Shown: positions 7,850 through 14,901 of the stretch, in pieces
Numbering within the stretch: position 1 is the first letter of the stretch
How the letters are laid out: every line of letters begins with the position of its first letter
Assembly (NCBI GenBank): GCA_948560265.1
Contig: CAOXTD010000007.1
Coordinates: forward strand, 58,697 to 78,921
Length of the DNA: 20,225 nt
DNA from: an uncultured Clostridia bacterium
GTDB lineage: Bacteria > Bacillota > Clostridia > TANB77 > CAG-508
Direction of reading: 5' to 3'
Translations under genes and position numbers: made by a program
The notes under the pieces: model-generated
The model's input: the letters and a program-made list of their open reading frames with translations, nothing else
What the model was told of the DNA's origin: nothing
Databases searched by the model: none

Positions 7850-9430
7850 TTATTCTACACCTAGGTATTCATTATACGTTACTTCTCTGTCAATGACTTG
7901 ATCTGCTTTCAAATCAATAATTCGATTAGCTACTGTTTGTGTTAATTGATGGTCATGTGATGTAAATAACATATTACCTTTAAACTTCTTCATGCCTTCA
8001 TTTAATGCTGTGATAGACTCCATATCTAAATGGTTAGTTGGTTCATCAAAAATCAAAAAGTTTGCTCCTGATAACATTACTTTAGAAAGTACACATCTTA
8101 CTTTTTCTCCTCCTGATAGGACATTAACTTTCTTTAATGCCTCTTCTCCTGAAAAGAGCATTCTTCCTAAAAAGCTTCTAACATATGTTTCATCTGGATC
8201 TTTTGAATACTGTCTTAACCAATCTGTAATAGATAAATCAGATTCAAATAAATAATTATTATCTTTTGGGAAGTAACTGTTAGTAATAGTTGTTCCCCAA
8301 ATAATTTCTCCTTCATCAGGTTCTAATTCTCCTGCTATAATCTGGAATAGCGCTGTTTTTGCATTTTCATTATCTGCTAAAAATGCAATTTTATCGTCTT
8401 GTTTTACTGTAAAAGATACATTATTTAATATTTTCTCACCATTGATAGTTTTAGAAATATTTTTTACTTGTAAAATTTCTTTTCCTGGTTCTCTATCAGG
8501 CTTAAAGTCTACATATGGATATTTTCTATTCGATGGCTTAATTTCATCTAACTCTATTTTTTCTAATGACTTCTTACGAGATGTTGCTTGTTTTGATTTA
8601 GAAGCATTCGCGCTAAATCTAGCAATAAACTCTTGTAATTCTTTGATTTTTTCTTCTTTCTTTTTATTAGCATCTTTCATTTGCTTTAAGGCAAGTTGGC
8701 TAGATTCATACCAGAAATCATAATTTCCTGGATATACTTTAATTTTTCCAAAGTCTACATCTGCAATATGAGTACATACTTTATTTAAGAAATATCTATC
8801 ATGTGATACAACGATAACTGTATTTTCAAAGTTAATCAAAAATTCTTCTAACCAATTAATACTTTTTAAATCCAAGTCATTGGTAGGCTCATCTAGTAAT
8901 AGAATATCTGGATTTCCAAATAATGCTTGTGCTAAAAGCACTTTTACTTTGTCTTTTGCTTCTAGTTCACTCATTAGTTTATAGTGTTTATCTGCTTCGA
9001 TTCCTAAATCGTTTAATAATACTGCACCATCTGCTTCTGCATTCCAACCATCTAGCTCACTAAATTTCTCTTCTAATTTTGCAGCTCTCATTCCGTCCGC
9101 TTCTGAAAAATCTGGTTTAGCATATATCTCATCTTTTTCTTTCATAATTTGATATAGTTCACTATTTCCCATGATAACAGTATCCATAACGGTATATTGT
9201 TCAAAAGCAAAGTGGTCTTGTTTTAGCACAGATATTCTCTCATTCTTCTCTTTTGATACTTCTCCCTTGCTTGCTTCTATTTCTCCTGATAATACTTTTA
9301 AAAAAGTAGATTTTCCAGCTCCATTTGCTCCAATAATTCCATAACAACATTCTTTATTGAATTTAATATTCACATCTTCAAATAATGTTCTTTTTCCAAA
9401 TCGAACTGTTACACCTGTTGCAGTAAGCAT
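7850..9430 (-). CDS. ABC-F family ATPase (YkpA/YbiT type)
   Basis: A 526-aa soluble protein with two ATP-binding cassettes and no membrane helices, as in ABC-F translation factors that act on the ribosome. Cassette 1: Walker A GANGAGKST, degenerate signature MSELEAKDKVK, Walker B LLLDEPTNDLDL, switch VVSHDRYF. A charged linker follows (KKKEEKIKELQEF to KKSLEKIELDEIKP). Cassette 2: degenerate Walker A (LADNENAKTA), good signature LSGGEKVR, LIFDEPTNHLDM, FTSHDHQL. The degenerate signature 1 and Walker A 2 match my recollection of the YkpA/YbiT subgroup rather than antibiotic-resistance ABC-Fs. AAAGGAGG precedes the ATG, and an extended -10 promoter lies at 9462-9470. Likely a housekeeping translation factor; substrate state unknown. 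Confidence 0.9.
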   Translation of the reverse strand: MLTATGVTVRFGKRTLFEDVNIKFNKECCYGIIGANGAGKSTFLKVLSGEIEASKGEVSKEKNERISVLKQDHFAFEQYTVMDTVIMGNSELYQIMKEKDEIYAKPDFSEADGMRAAKLEEKFSELDGWNAEADGAVLLNDLGIEADKHYKLMSELEAKDKVKVLLAQALFGNPDILLLDEPTNDLDLKSINWLEEFLINFENTVIVVSHDRYFLNKVCTHIADVDFGKIKVYPGNYDFWYESSQLALKQMKDANKKKEEKIKELQEFIARFSANASKSKQATSRKKSLEKIELDEIKPSNRKYPYVDFKPDREPGKEILQVKNISKTINGEKILNNVSFTVKQDDKIAFLADNENAKTALFQIIAGELEPDEGEIIWGTTITNSYFPKDNNYLFESDLSITDWLRQYSKDPDETYVRSFLGRMLFSGEEALKKVNVLSGGEKVRCVLSKVMLSGANFLIFDEPTNHLDMESITALNEGMKKFKGNMLFTSHDHQLTQTVANRIIDLKADQVIDREVTYNEYLGVE

Positions 9431-9461
9431 TTTGTTCCCTCCTTTTGAAATTCTAAGTTAG

Positions 9462-9470
9462 ATTATATCA
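9462..9470 (-). promoter_or_regulatory. Extended -10 promoter of the ABC-F gene
   Basis: On the minus strand this reads TGATATAAT, a perfect extended -10, about 32 bases upstream of the ATG. The -35 match is poor. Confidence 0.6.
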
Positions 9471-9498
9471 TACAAAAGCTCATATGGCTAGAGCAAAT

Positions 9499-9540
9499 AA
9501 AAAATACAACCTATTATTTTTATAATAAATTGTATTTTTT
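9499..9540. terminator. Terminator after the DUF378 gene
   Basis: 11-bp stem AAAAAATACAA (9499-9509) / TTGTATTTTTT (9530-9540), with an inner ATTAT/ATAAT pairing in the loop. T-rich on both strands. It ends the minus-strand corA-DUF378 transcript ahead of the ABC-F promoter. Confidence 0.85.
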
Positions 9541-9544
9541 CTTG

Positions 9545-9733
9545 TTATTTATCAAATAATATTTTTATAGCCCATAGTCCTGAAATTCCAACTAGGATAT
9601 AAATAATTTTGCTAATAATGGAACCTACTCCAAATATGGCTTCTACAACATTAAAATTAAAAATTCCAATAATGCCCCATACAATAGCGCCTATAATAAC
9701 TAGGACTAGTGCAATTTTATCTATTACTTTCAC
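9545..9733 (-). CDS. DUF378 family small membrane protein
   Basis: A 62-aa protein with two hydrophobic helices. VIDKIALVLVIIGAIVWGIIGIF and IIYILVGISGLWAIKIL match the DUF378 pattern (IDKIAL.L.IIGA..WGLIG.F.F and YILVGL.GL). The start is placed at GTG 9733-9731: AAGGAGGT (9748-9741) sits 7 bases upstream. The longer TTG start at 9751 would place the ribosome binding site inside the gene. Function unknown; inner-membrane location expected. It follows corA by 77 bases with no terminator between, so co-transcription is likely. Confidence 0.82.
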   Translation of the reverse strand: MKVIDKIALVLVIIGAIVWGIIGIFNFNVVEAIFGVGSIISKIIYILVGISGLWAIKILFDK

Positions 9734-9810
9734 TACATATACCTCCTTCAAATAAAAATTTGATTCATGATTAGTATACGTATTTTTTCTATTTTTATAC
9801 TTTGCGCTTT

Positions 9811-10761
9811 TTATCTTAGCATATCCTTTTTGTTAAGCCACATTGTAGCTATAATTGCTATGATAATGGAAAATGCAAAAATGATAGGAAATCCCCATGG
9901 ATTGTCTTGAAGTGGTACTGGTACATTCATCCCCCAATAACTGGCAACCATGGTAGGAATTGCTAAAATAATCGTAATGGATGTTAAATATTTCATTACT
10001 CCATTTAGATTATTAGATATAATTGATGCATAAGCGTCCATGGTACCATTTAAAATATCACTATATATTTTTGCCATTTCAATTGCTTGTTTATTTTCAA
10101 TAATGGAATCTTCTAAAATATCCTCATCTTCTTCATAAAGTTTAATAATTTTTCCTCTCATTGTTTTTTCCATAACTACTTCATTCGATTTTAAAGAAGT
10201 AGTAAAATACACTAAGCTCTTTTCTAAACTTAATAATTTTAATAATTCTTTATTTTTCATAGAATCTTTTAAGACTGATTCTGCAATCTCTGTTTCTTTG
10301 TTAATTTTCTTTAATAATGTTAAATATAAAGATGAATTTGCATATAATAATTGTAATAAAAATCTACTTTTTTTATACGTAATAATATTTTTCATTTTGT
10401 TTTTGACCATATCTTGAATGATTGGATTTTGTTTTAAAGAAACTGTAATAAAATAGTCATCTCTTACAAAAATAGTTCCAATCGGCATAGTACTATAAAT
10501 CATACTATCGCCTTCTTTTTCACGTATGGGAACGTCCACAATAAATAAGATAGTATTATCTTCGTCTTCTATATCAATTCTGGCCTTTTCTTCTGAGTCT
10601 AAAGCATAACGAATAAAGTCTTCTTTTATTTGTAATTCTTCACAAACTGTTTTAATTTCATTTTCGGTCGGGGCTATCATGTTAATCCAATTTCCTCTCT
10701 CATATTTTGTTGTTTTTTTTGTTTCATTTGTTTGTAAATCTGTTTGATACATTTCTAACAT
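9811..10761 (-). CDS. corA: CorA-family divalent cation transporter
   Basis: A 316-aa CorA-like channel for Mg2+ (or Co2+/Ni2+), acting as a membrane pentamer. A long N-terminal cytoplasmic alpha/beta region (residues ~1-250) is followed by two C-terminal membrane helices: TSITIILAIPTMVASYWGMNV and FPIIFAFSIIIAIIATMWL. The signature GMN loop is present as YWGMNVP. The basic end KKDMLR is usual. The start is the ATG at 10761 with AAGGGGTG at 6-base spacing. The GTG at 10770 is part of that ribosome binding site. It has its own promoter at 10791-10819. Which metal it prefers cannot be told from sequence; Bacillota often carry several CorA paralogues. Confidence 0.9.
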   Translation of the reverse strand: MLEMYQTDLQTNETKKTTKYERGNWINMIAPTENEIKTVCEELQIKEDFIRYALDSEEKARIDIEDEDNTILFIVDVPIREKEGDSMIYSTMPIGTIFVRDDYFITVSLKQNPIIQDMVKNKMKNIITYKKSRFLLQLLYANSSLYLTLLKKINKETEIAESVLKDSMKNKELLKLLSLEKSLVYFTTSLKSNEVVMEKTMRGKIIKLYEEDEDILEDSIIENKQAIEMAKIYSDILNGTMDAYASIISNNLNGVMKYLTSITIILAIPTMVASYWGMNVPVPLQDNPWGFPIIFAFSIIIAIIATMWLNKKDMLR

Positions 10762-10790
10762 AATAATCACCCCTTCTTTTTATGTTATCT

Positions 10791-10819
10791 ATTTTACTCT
10801 AAAATATTAGAAATTACAA
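10791..10819 (-). promoter_or_regulatory. Promoter of the corA gene
   Basis: On the minus strand: TTGTAA (10819-10814), 17-base spacer, TAAAAT (10796-10791). About 30 bases upstream of the ATG. Confidence 0.65.
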
Positions 10820-10864
10820 GGTATGTTTCTCTAGTATACTGAAAAGTTCCTCTTGAACATAAAT

Positions 10865-10891
10865 CACGGGGGGATTATCCATCCCCCCGTG
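10865..10891 (-). terminator. GC-rich hairpin after the 74-aa gene
   Basis: Perfect 10-bp stem CACGGGGGGA (10865-10874) / TCCCCCCGTG (10882-10891) with a 7-base loop, seven bases after the minus-strand stop codon. On the minus strand it is followed by ATTTATGTT, a poor T-tract, so it may be a terminator or an mRNA 3'-end stabiliser. It is much richer in GC than anything nearby. Confidence 0.6.
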
Positions 10892-10898
10892 GTAGCGG

Positions 10899-11123
10899 TT
10901 ACTGAAGGCCTATATTATTTTCCCAGACCCTCTGTGTTGCCTCGTTCTCAAAAAGAATTTCTAAAAAGACGAGATTTGAAAATTCCTGTCGCTGAAGGAT
11001 TTTTCCATTATACTGATGCGCGAGCTTTAAGAACTGTGCTATTTTTGCCCGCGTAAAGTCGTCTATCTCTCCAGAAATGCTAACTTTAGAAACGTGCGAT
11101 CTTTCAATTGTAACTTCTTTCAT
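10899..11123 (-). CDS. Hypothetical 74-aa protein
   Basis: A small soluble protein with predicted strand-helix-strand pattern (KEVTIERSHVSKVSISGEI, FTRAKIAQFLKLAHQYNGK, SNLVFLEILFE). I do not recognise the family. It is judged real because it has GGAGGAA at good spacing, an extended -10 promoter ~50 bases upstream and a strong hairpin just after the stop. Its codons include CGG, CGA, GCG, CTC and GTC, which are rare in the neighbouring genes, so it may have been acquired. It has its own transcription unit between corA and tRNA-Lys(CTT). No cysteines, signal peptide or membrane segment. Confidence 0.65.
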   Translation of the reverse strand: MKEVTIERSHVSKVSISGEIDDFTRAKIAQFLKLAHQYNGKILQRQEFSNLVFLEILFENEATQRVWENNIGLQ

Positions 11124-11173
11124 GCTGTCTTCCTCCGCTTTCTTATTTTTGCACTTTACTGTGTCATAGATTA

Positions 11174-11182
11174 ATTATAACA
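11174..11182 (-). promoter_or_regulatory. Extended -10 promoter of the 74-aa gene
   Basis: On the minus strand this reads TGTTATAAT (TGn plus TATAAT). The expected start point is near 11167, with a ~44-base leader. The -35 is weak. Confidence 0.6.
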
Positions 11183-11254
11183 TATTATTCAAAAAAATGC
11201 TATATTTTATGTTAATTATTTTTATATTATTATTTTTTCTTAAAGCAAAATAAA

Positions 11255-11284
11255 TACCTATTTAAATTTTACTTTAAATAGGTA
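11255..11284 (-). terminator. Terminator of tRNA-Lys(CTT)
   Basis: 12-bp stem: TACCTATTTAAA (11255-11266) pairs with TTTAAATAGGTA (11273-11284), loop of 6. On the minus strand it is followed by TTTATTTT. It starts five bases after the tRNA CCA end. Confidence 0.85.
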
Positions 11285-11288
11285 AATT

Positions 11289-11364
11289 TGGTGCGCCATA
11301 GAGGAGTCGAACCTCCGACCATCAGATTAAGAGTCTGCTGCTCTACCAACTGAGCTAATAGCGC
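11289..11364 (-). tRNA. tRNA-Lys, anticodon CTT
   Basis: 76 nt including encoded CCA. Acceptor GCGCTAT / ATGGCGC, D-arm GCTCAGTTGGTAGAGC, anticodon loop CTCTTAA (anticodon CTT, reads AAG), T-arm GGAGG-TTCGACT-CCTCT. The top pair of the anticodon stem is G-A. Single-gene unit with its own promoter and terminator. Confidence 0.95.
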
Positions 11365-11383
11365 ATATAAATTGAACATTATT

Positions 11384-11413
11384 ATTATAAGTCGCTTTCT
11401 AGCTTTTTGTCAA
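11384..11413 (-). promoter_or_regulatory. Strong promoter of tRNA-Lys(CTT)
   Basis: On the minus strand: TTGACA (11413-11408), 18-base spacer, TATAAT (11389-11384). Both boxes are perfect consensus. The leader to the tRNA 5' end is only ~13 bases. Confidence 0.88.
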
Positions 11414-11449
11414 GTAGTTTCCTGTAATTTCTGGTACTTTGTATAGGAA

Positions 11450-11488
11450 AAAAGCTTATATATTGAAATTTACAATATATAAGCTTTT
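11450..11488 (-). terminator. Terminator of the VanW-domain gene
   Basis: Perfect 16-bp stem AAAAGCTTATATATTG (11450-11465) / CAATATATAAGCTTTT (11473-11488), loop of 7, followed on the minus strand by a T-run. It begins three bases after the stop codon. Confidence 0.9.
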
Positions 11489-11491
11489 ATT

Positions 11492-13486
11492 TTATTGAAC
11501 AATCTTTGTTCCTTTTCTAACAATTCTCTCTTGAGGGCTATATGTATCTTTTGACAATAATGTTTGGGAAATAATTTTTCCATTTAACTTTACGATCTTA
11601 TATCCTTCACTTCTACAGCCGTTGAAGCCTATTTGTTCTACAACTTCTTTCCCAGCTTCCAAACTTGGATCTTCTTTATAGACTGTTGTATTGTTAATAT
11701 AAGAAGTTATCTTAGATTGTAGTACAATTTCATATTCTACCTCTTCCTTTATTCCATGAAAACTAATTTTACATACTCCATTTCTAGCTGATGCAATGAT
11801 CTTTATTGGATAGGTTCTTGTATTTTTAAAACAAAAATCTAAACTTCCATAATATACAGTTGCATCTCTACTTGCTGCTACATAATCCACTGTAAAAGTA
11901 TGATTAGTTCTTTCTGTAATTTCTAAGTTTGCAAGTAATGCTGCATTATATAAAGTTGATGATACTTGGCAAACTCCTCCTCCAACACTTGGTACTACTT
12001 TTCCTGCGATATAAGCAGTTCCTTCTTTCCAACCTGCTTCTATTGTTCTGGAACCTACTGTTTTATTATAAGAAAAGGTTTCTCCTGGCATAATTACTGT
12101 TCCATTAATCTTTTTAGTTGCTAATTCTACATTATACGCTCTGTTGACTGCGCTCGCATCATAAATTGTTGAAAATGTAGCTAGTTGATCTGCAAAAGCT
12201 TCTTCTCCTAAATCTGATAATTTTCTTTTAGCTTCTGTTATCTTAAGTGGAATTTCATATTCTTCTTTTTCTTCCTGAATTAATTTTTTTGCTTCTTCCA
12301 TTGAAATTTCAAAGTCTACTCCATTTTCTTCTACATGTACTTTTGTTGGATTTCTTTCTACATAAGCATCTTTTGGTTCTTTATAAATCTCATTTCTTAT
12401 TTTTTCTAAATCAATTTCACTTGGTTTTCTTTTCTGTACAGGAATTTCAATTTCTTGATAAGGATTATGGATATTTTTTAATTGTTCAATAATTTGATTT
12501 TGCAATTGCTCTTTTTGAATAACATATCCTTCTTTACCTCTTACGACAATTAATTTTTTGTTTTCTATATAGTAACTATATTCTACTACAGCATCTTTCA
12601 TTTTAGCATTTATATCATCAATTGTTGTTCTCATAAATTCTTCATCCCAATGAAGCTCTGACCCTATTTCTTTTTGAAAAATTCTAGTCCATAGTATTTC
12701 ATAATTATTAGTTACAATATTTCCGCCTCTACCTATATTATAGGCTTTTGTTACTGCACTATCTACATCAAACTTTGCATTAAATGTATTTGCATTTACA
12801 CTAACTTCTGAATCGCCATGTTTTAATACAATACCATCTTTTGCATTAGAAAATTTCTGGTTAATCGCATCATTAATTCTTTGCCTTGCTTCTTCAACCG
12901 TCAAATCACTAACATCTATTCCTAATATAGAAATTCCTTTTAAGATTTTTTGATTACTAATATTCATTAGCGCAAAAATAATAGAAAATATAGATACAAT
13001 AATTAATATGATAGCAATACTTAAAGTAATTATTACTCCTTTTTTCTTGCTCTTTATTTTATTTTCTACTTGTACAAATTGTTGAGGATCTTTCTCTATA
13101 TTTTCTGTTTCTACCTTTTGATTTTCTGTATTTTCTTTTGCTTCTTCTTGTTTTTCATTTTTATCTATTTCTTGTGTATCACTTTTTTCTGGCATTATAT
13201 CTCTTTTTTCTTCTATTATTTCTACAACTTCTTGTATAATTTGTTTTGCATTTTCTTTTTTCTCTTCTGTTACTTCTTTTTCTAACTCCTCTTTTTCTTC
13301 TTTTTTAGTAGGTTTCTTTTTTGGATTTTGCTCTGATTTTTTACTTTTTTCTTTTACTTCTTTTTCTAATTCTGTTTTTGAGTTTTTGGTATTTTTTTTC
13401 TTTGGTTTTTCTTCTTTTTTTTCTATCTTTTCTTCCGTCGTCTCTTTTGAAACTGCTTCTTCAGCTTTTTTATTCTCTTCTTCCAT
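11492..13486 (-). CDS. VanW-domain cell-wall protein with charged N-terminal tail
   Basis: A 664-aa membrane-anchored protein. The start is the ATG at 13486 with AAGGGAG at 6-base spacing. The longer frame to 13615 runs through the promoter. Residues 1-~148 are an extremely Lys/Glu-rich, low-complexity cytoplasmic tail; residues ~150-174 are one membrane helix. The outside part has PG_binding_4-like repeats (from LGIDVSDLTVEEARQRI, ~180-430), the VanW domain (~437-565, with GETFSYNKTVG, GGGVCQVSSTLYNAAL and RTYPIKI) and a G5-like C-terminal domain (~570-664). VanW proteins are common in Clostridia and probably act on or bind peptidoglycan; the activity is not established, and this is not evidence of vancomycin resistance. 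Own promoter and terminator; divergent from the cI-like regulator. Confidence 0.88.
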   Translation of the reverse strand: MEEENKKAEEAVSKETTEEKIEKKEEKPKKKNTKNSKTELEKEVKEKSKKSEQNPKKKPTKKEEKEELEKEVTEEKKENAKQIIQEVVEIIEEKRDIMPEKSDTQEIDKNEKQEEAKENTENQKVETENIEKDPQQFVQVENKIKSKKKGVIITLSIAIILIIVSIFSIIFALMNISNQKILKGISILGIDVSDLTVEEARQRINDAINQKFSNAKDGIVLKHGDSEVSVNANTFNAKFDVDSAVTKAYNIGRGGNIVTNNYEILWTRIFQKEIGSELHWDEEFMRTTIDDINAKMKDAVVEYSYYIENKKLIVVRGKEGYVIQKEQLQNQIIEQLKNIHNPYQEIEIPVQKRKPSEIDLEKIRNEIYKEPKDAYVERNPTKVHVEENGVDFEISMEEAKKLIQEEKEEYEIPLKITEAKRKLSDLGEEAFADQLATFSTIYDASAVNRAYNVELATKKINGTVIMPGETFSYNKTVGSRTIEAGWKEGTAYIAGKVVPSVGGGVCQVSSTLYNAALLANLEITERTNHTFTVDYVAASRDATVYYGSLDFCFKNTRTYPIKIIASARNGVCKISFHGIKEEVEYEIVLQSKITSYINNTTVYKEDPSLEAGKEVVEQIGFNGCRSEGYKIVKLNGKIISQTLLSKDTYSPQERIVRKGTKIVQ

Positions 13487-13527
13487 ATTTTTCTCCCTTG
13501 AATAAGTATATACTTCCCTTTGAAATA

Positions 13528-13556
13528 ATATTACCATAATTATTTTATATTTACAA
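13528..13556 (-). promoter_or_regulatory. Promoter of the VanW-domain gene
   Basis: On the minus strand: TTGTAA (13556-13551), 17-base spacer, TGG-TAATAT (extended -10, TAATAT at 13533-13528). About 42 bases upstream of the chosen ATG, which supports the shorter start. Confidence 0.72.
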
Positions 13557-13608
13557 TAAAAATTATTTGATATTTTGTCAGATTTTAGAAAATTTTCTTT
13601 AATTATAC

Positions 13609-13637
13609 TAGACAATTTTTTTCTTTTTTAATATAAT
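13609..13637 (+). promoter_or_regulatory. Promoter of the cI/LexA-like regulator
   Basis: TAGACA (13609-13614), 17-base spacer, TATAAT (13632-13637). The start codon follows 34 bases later. It is back-to-back with the VanW-gene promoter. Confidence 0.72.
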
Positions 13638-13671
13638 TATTTTAGGAAATTTTAGAAAAGAGGGATATTTT

Positions 13672-14262
13672 ATGCTAGGACACATGATAGCTTATATTCG
13701 TAAAGATAGAAAATTAACAAAGGCTAGTATTTCTAAAGGAACTAACATTAACACAGGACATTTAACACATATTGAAAAAGGTGAAAGAAACCCTAGTCAT
13801 AAAGTATTAAAAAATATGTGTAAAACAATGGGTATTCCTTATAGACCCTTAATGTATACTTATGATAGAGAGATTACAGAAGAACAAGAAAGCTATAAAT
13901 TGGAGAGTCATATCGCTTATGATAAAATTCCTGCTGTAGATTTATTAGGTGGATTTATTGAATGTCCTCTTTCTGCTCCAGGAGCTTGCATTGCTGTTAA
14001 AATGACTGATATTTCTATGGAGCCTAAAATAAAAAAGGATTCTTATGCTTATGTTGAATTTAATACTCCACTTGATAATAAAGATATTGGACTATTTTTC
14101 TACCAAAATCAATATCTTATTCGCAGATTTATTGTTCGTAAAGACGGTATTGCTTTGAGATCTGAAAATAGGGCAGATATTCCTGACATTTGTTTAGATC
14201 CTAAAGATGCTTTTTATATTGTCGGTAAAGTAGTTGGGAGTACAGATGTAACTGAGTCTTAA
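13672..14262 (+). CDS. XRE regulator with S24/LexA-like C-terminal domain
   Basis: A 196-aa cI-like repressor. Residues ~3-62 are an XRE helix-turn-helix (MIAYIRKDRKLTKASISKGT, NTGHLTHIEKGERNPSHKVLKNM). Residues ~83-190 resemble the S24 peptidase domain of LexA and cI: ISMEPKIKKDSY holds the expected catalytic Ser (S115). Where the family has a catalytic Lys (typically LIKRF), this protein has LIRRF (R151). Self-cleavage may therefore be lost, leaving a dimerisation or sensing domain. A GG pair (LLGGF) sits where Ala-Gly or Cys-Gly cleavage sites usually lie. AGAGGG precedes the start. No phage genes surround it, so it looks like a chromosomal regulator; it may control itself and the divergent VanW gene (inference). 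Confidence 0.83.
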   Translation: MLGHMIAYIRKDRKLTKASISKGTNINTGHLTHIEKGERNPSHKVLKNMCKTMGIPYRPLMYTYDREITEEQESYKLESHIAYDKIPAVDLLGGFIECPLSAPGACIAVKMTDISMEPKIKKDSYAYVEFNTPLDNKDIGLFFYQNQYLIRRFIVRKDGIALRSENRADIPDICLDPKDAFYIVGKVVGSTDVTES

Positions 14263-14270
14263 TTATTATT

Positions 14271-14313
14271 AAAAAACTATTTTTTCTTTTTTATAAGATA
14301 TTTTTAGTTTTTT
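14271..14313 (+). terminator. Possible weak terminator after the cI-like gene
   Basis: AAAAAACTA (14271-14279) can pair with TAGTTTTTT (14305-14313), and T's continue to 14315. The stem is all A/T except one pair and the loop is 25 bases, so confidence is low. Confidence 0.4.
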
Positions 14314-14326
14314 TTGTCAGAAATAC

Positions 14327-14355
14327 TTGAATAATCTATTTTTTAATATTATAAT
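14327..14355 (+). promoter_or_regulatory. Promoter of the CBM-protein gene
   Basis: TTGAAT (14327-14332), 17-base spacer, TATAAT (14350-14355), 41 bases before the ATG. Confidence 0.75.
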
Positions 14356-14396
14356 ATCACAATAGATAAACAAGAGATAAATAAGGAGAAAATTAA

Positions 14397-14858
14397 ATGG
14401 AATTAGTAAAAAATATTTTCTTTAATACAGATAAATTAGTTGAAAATACAAAAGTAAAGATTTCCTATGCAGGTAGTCTTTTTCAAGATAAATCTGAAGA
14501 AGTGTTTATTCATTATGGCTTTGGCTTAGAATGGTCTAATTTAGGTGAAGTTAAGATGGAGAAAACAGAATTAGGTTTTCAAGCTGAAATAGAATTACTT
14601 TCTAGTGAAACTTTTAACTTCTGTTTCAAAAATGAAAAAGGCGAGTGGGACAATCATGATGGACAAAATTATATTTTTCCAATTGAAAAGGTAGAACTTT
14701 CACTAGTTCCACAAGAAGACATCTCTTTAGATGCTCCTAGAAAATTAAGAAAATCTTATATCTGGAGCAAAAAAATACGTTTAGCCATTTATAAAGTAAT
14801 CACTTATCTTCCTAAATTAATTTCAGGAAATTATAAAAGAAAAATTTCAAATGAGTAA
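14397..14858 (+). CDS. Carbohydrate-binding-module protein (CBM25/53-like)
   Basis: A 153-aa protein without signal peptide. Residues ~15-98 resemble starch-binding modules of the CBM25/CBM53 group: VKISYAGSLF at the front, HYGFGLEWSN, then FNFCFKNEKGEWDNHDGQNY, the usual aromatic-rich W.NN.G.NY end. The remaining ~50 residues are basic and contain a possible amphipathic helix (WSKKIRLAIYKVITYLPKLI), which might attach it to a membrane or to a polymer surface. It has no catalytic domain. Its own promoter and AAGGAG support expression, and a strong bidirectional terminator follows. A role in intracellular glycogen or storage-polysaccharide binding is plausible, but it is inferred from the module alone. 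Confidence 0.75.
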   Translation: MELVKNIFFNTDKLVENTKVKISYAGSLFQDKSEEVFIHYGFGLEWSNLGEVKMEKTELGFQAEIELLSSETFNFCFKNEKGEWDNHDGQNYIFPIEKVELSLVPQEDISLDAPRKLRKSYIWSKKIRLAIYKVITYLPKLISGNYKRKISNE

Positions 14859-14863
14859 TTAAT

Positions 14864-14888
14864 AAAATCTCGGCTGAGCCGAGATTTT
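14864..14888. terminator. Bidirectional terminator between CBM gene and reductase
   Basis: 11-base arms AAAATCTCGGC (14864-14874) / GCCGAGATTTT (14878-14888) around TGA. The actual loop is probably 5 bases. GC core with A and T flanks serves both convergent genes; a further T5 follows at 14891. Confidence 0.88.
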
Positions 14889-14901
14889 CGTTTTTCTGTT
14901 C

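Noticed and set aside
9734..9751. TTG start for the DUF378 gene
   Set aside because: The strong AAGGAGGT would be within the coding sequence; the GTG at 9733 is correctly spaced from it.
10762..10770. GTG start for corA
   Set aside because: That GTG is part of the AAGGGGTG ribosome binding site of the ATG at 10761.
10853..11056. 67-aa plus-strand frame over the GC-rich hairpin
   Set aside because: TTG start, no ribosome binding site, and it is antisense to the 74-aa gene, which has good signals.
11289..11364. tRNA-Lys(CTT) as an integration attachment site for the 74-aa gene
   Set aside because: No integrase and no direct repeat of the tRNA 3' end was found nearby.
13487..13615. 43-residue N-terminal extension of the VanW protein
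   Set aside because: It spans the TTGTAA-17-TAATAT promoter and has no ribosome binding site; AAGGGAG fits the ATG at 13486.
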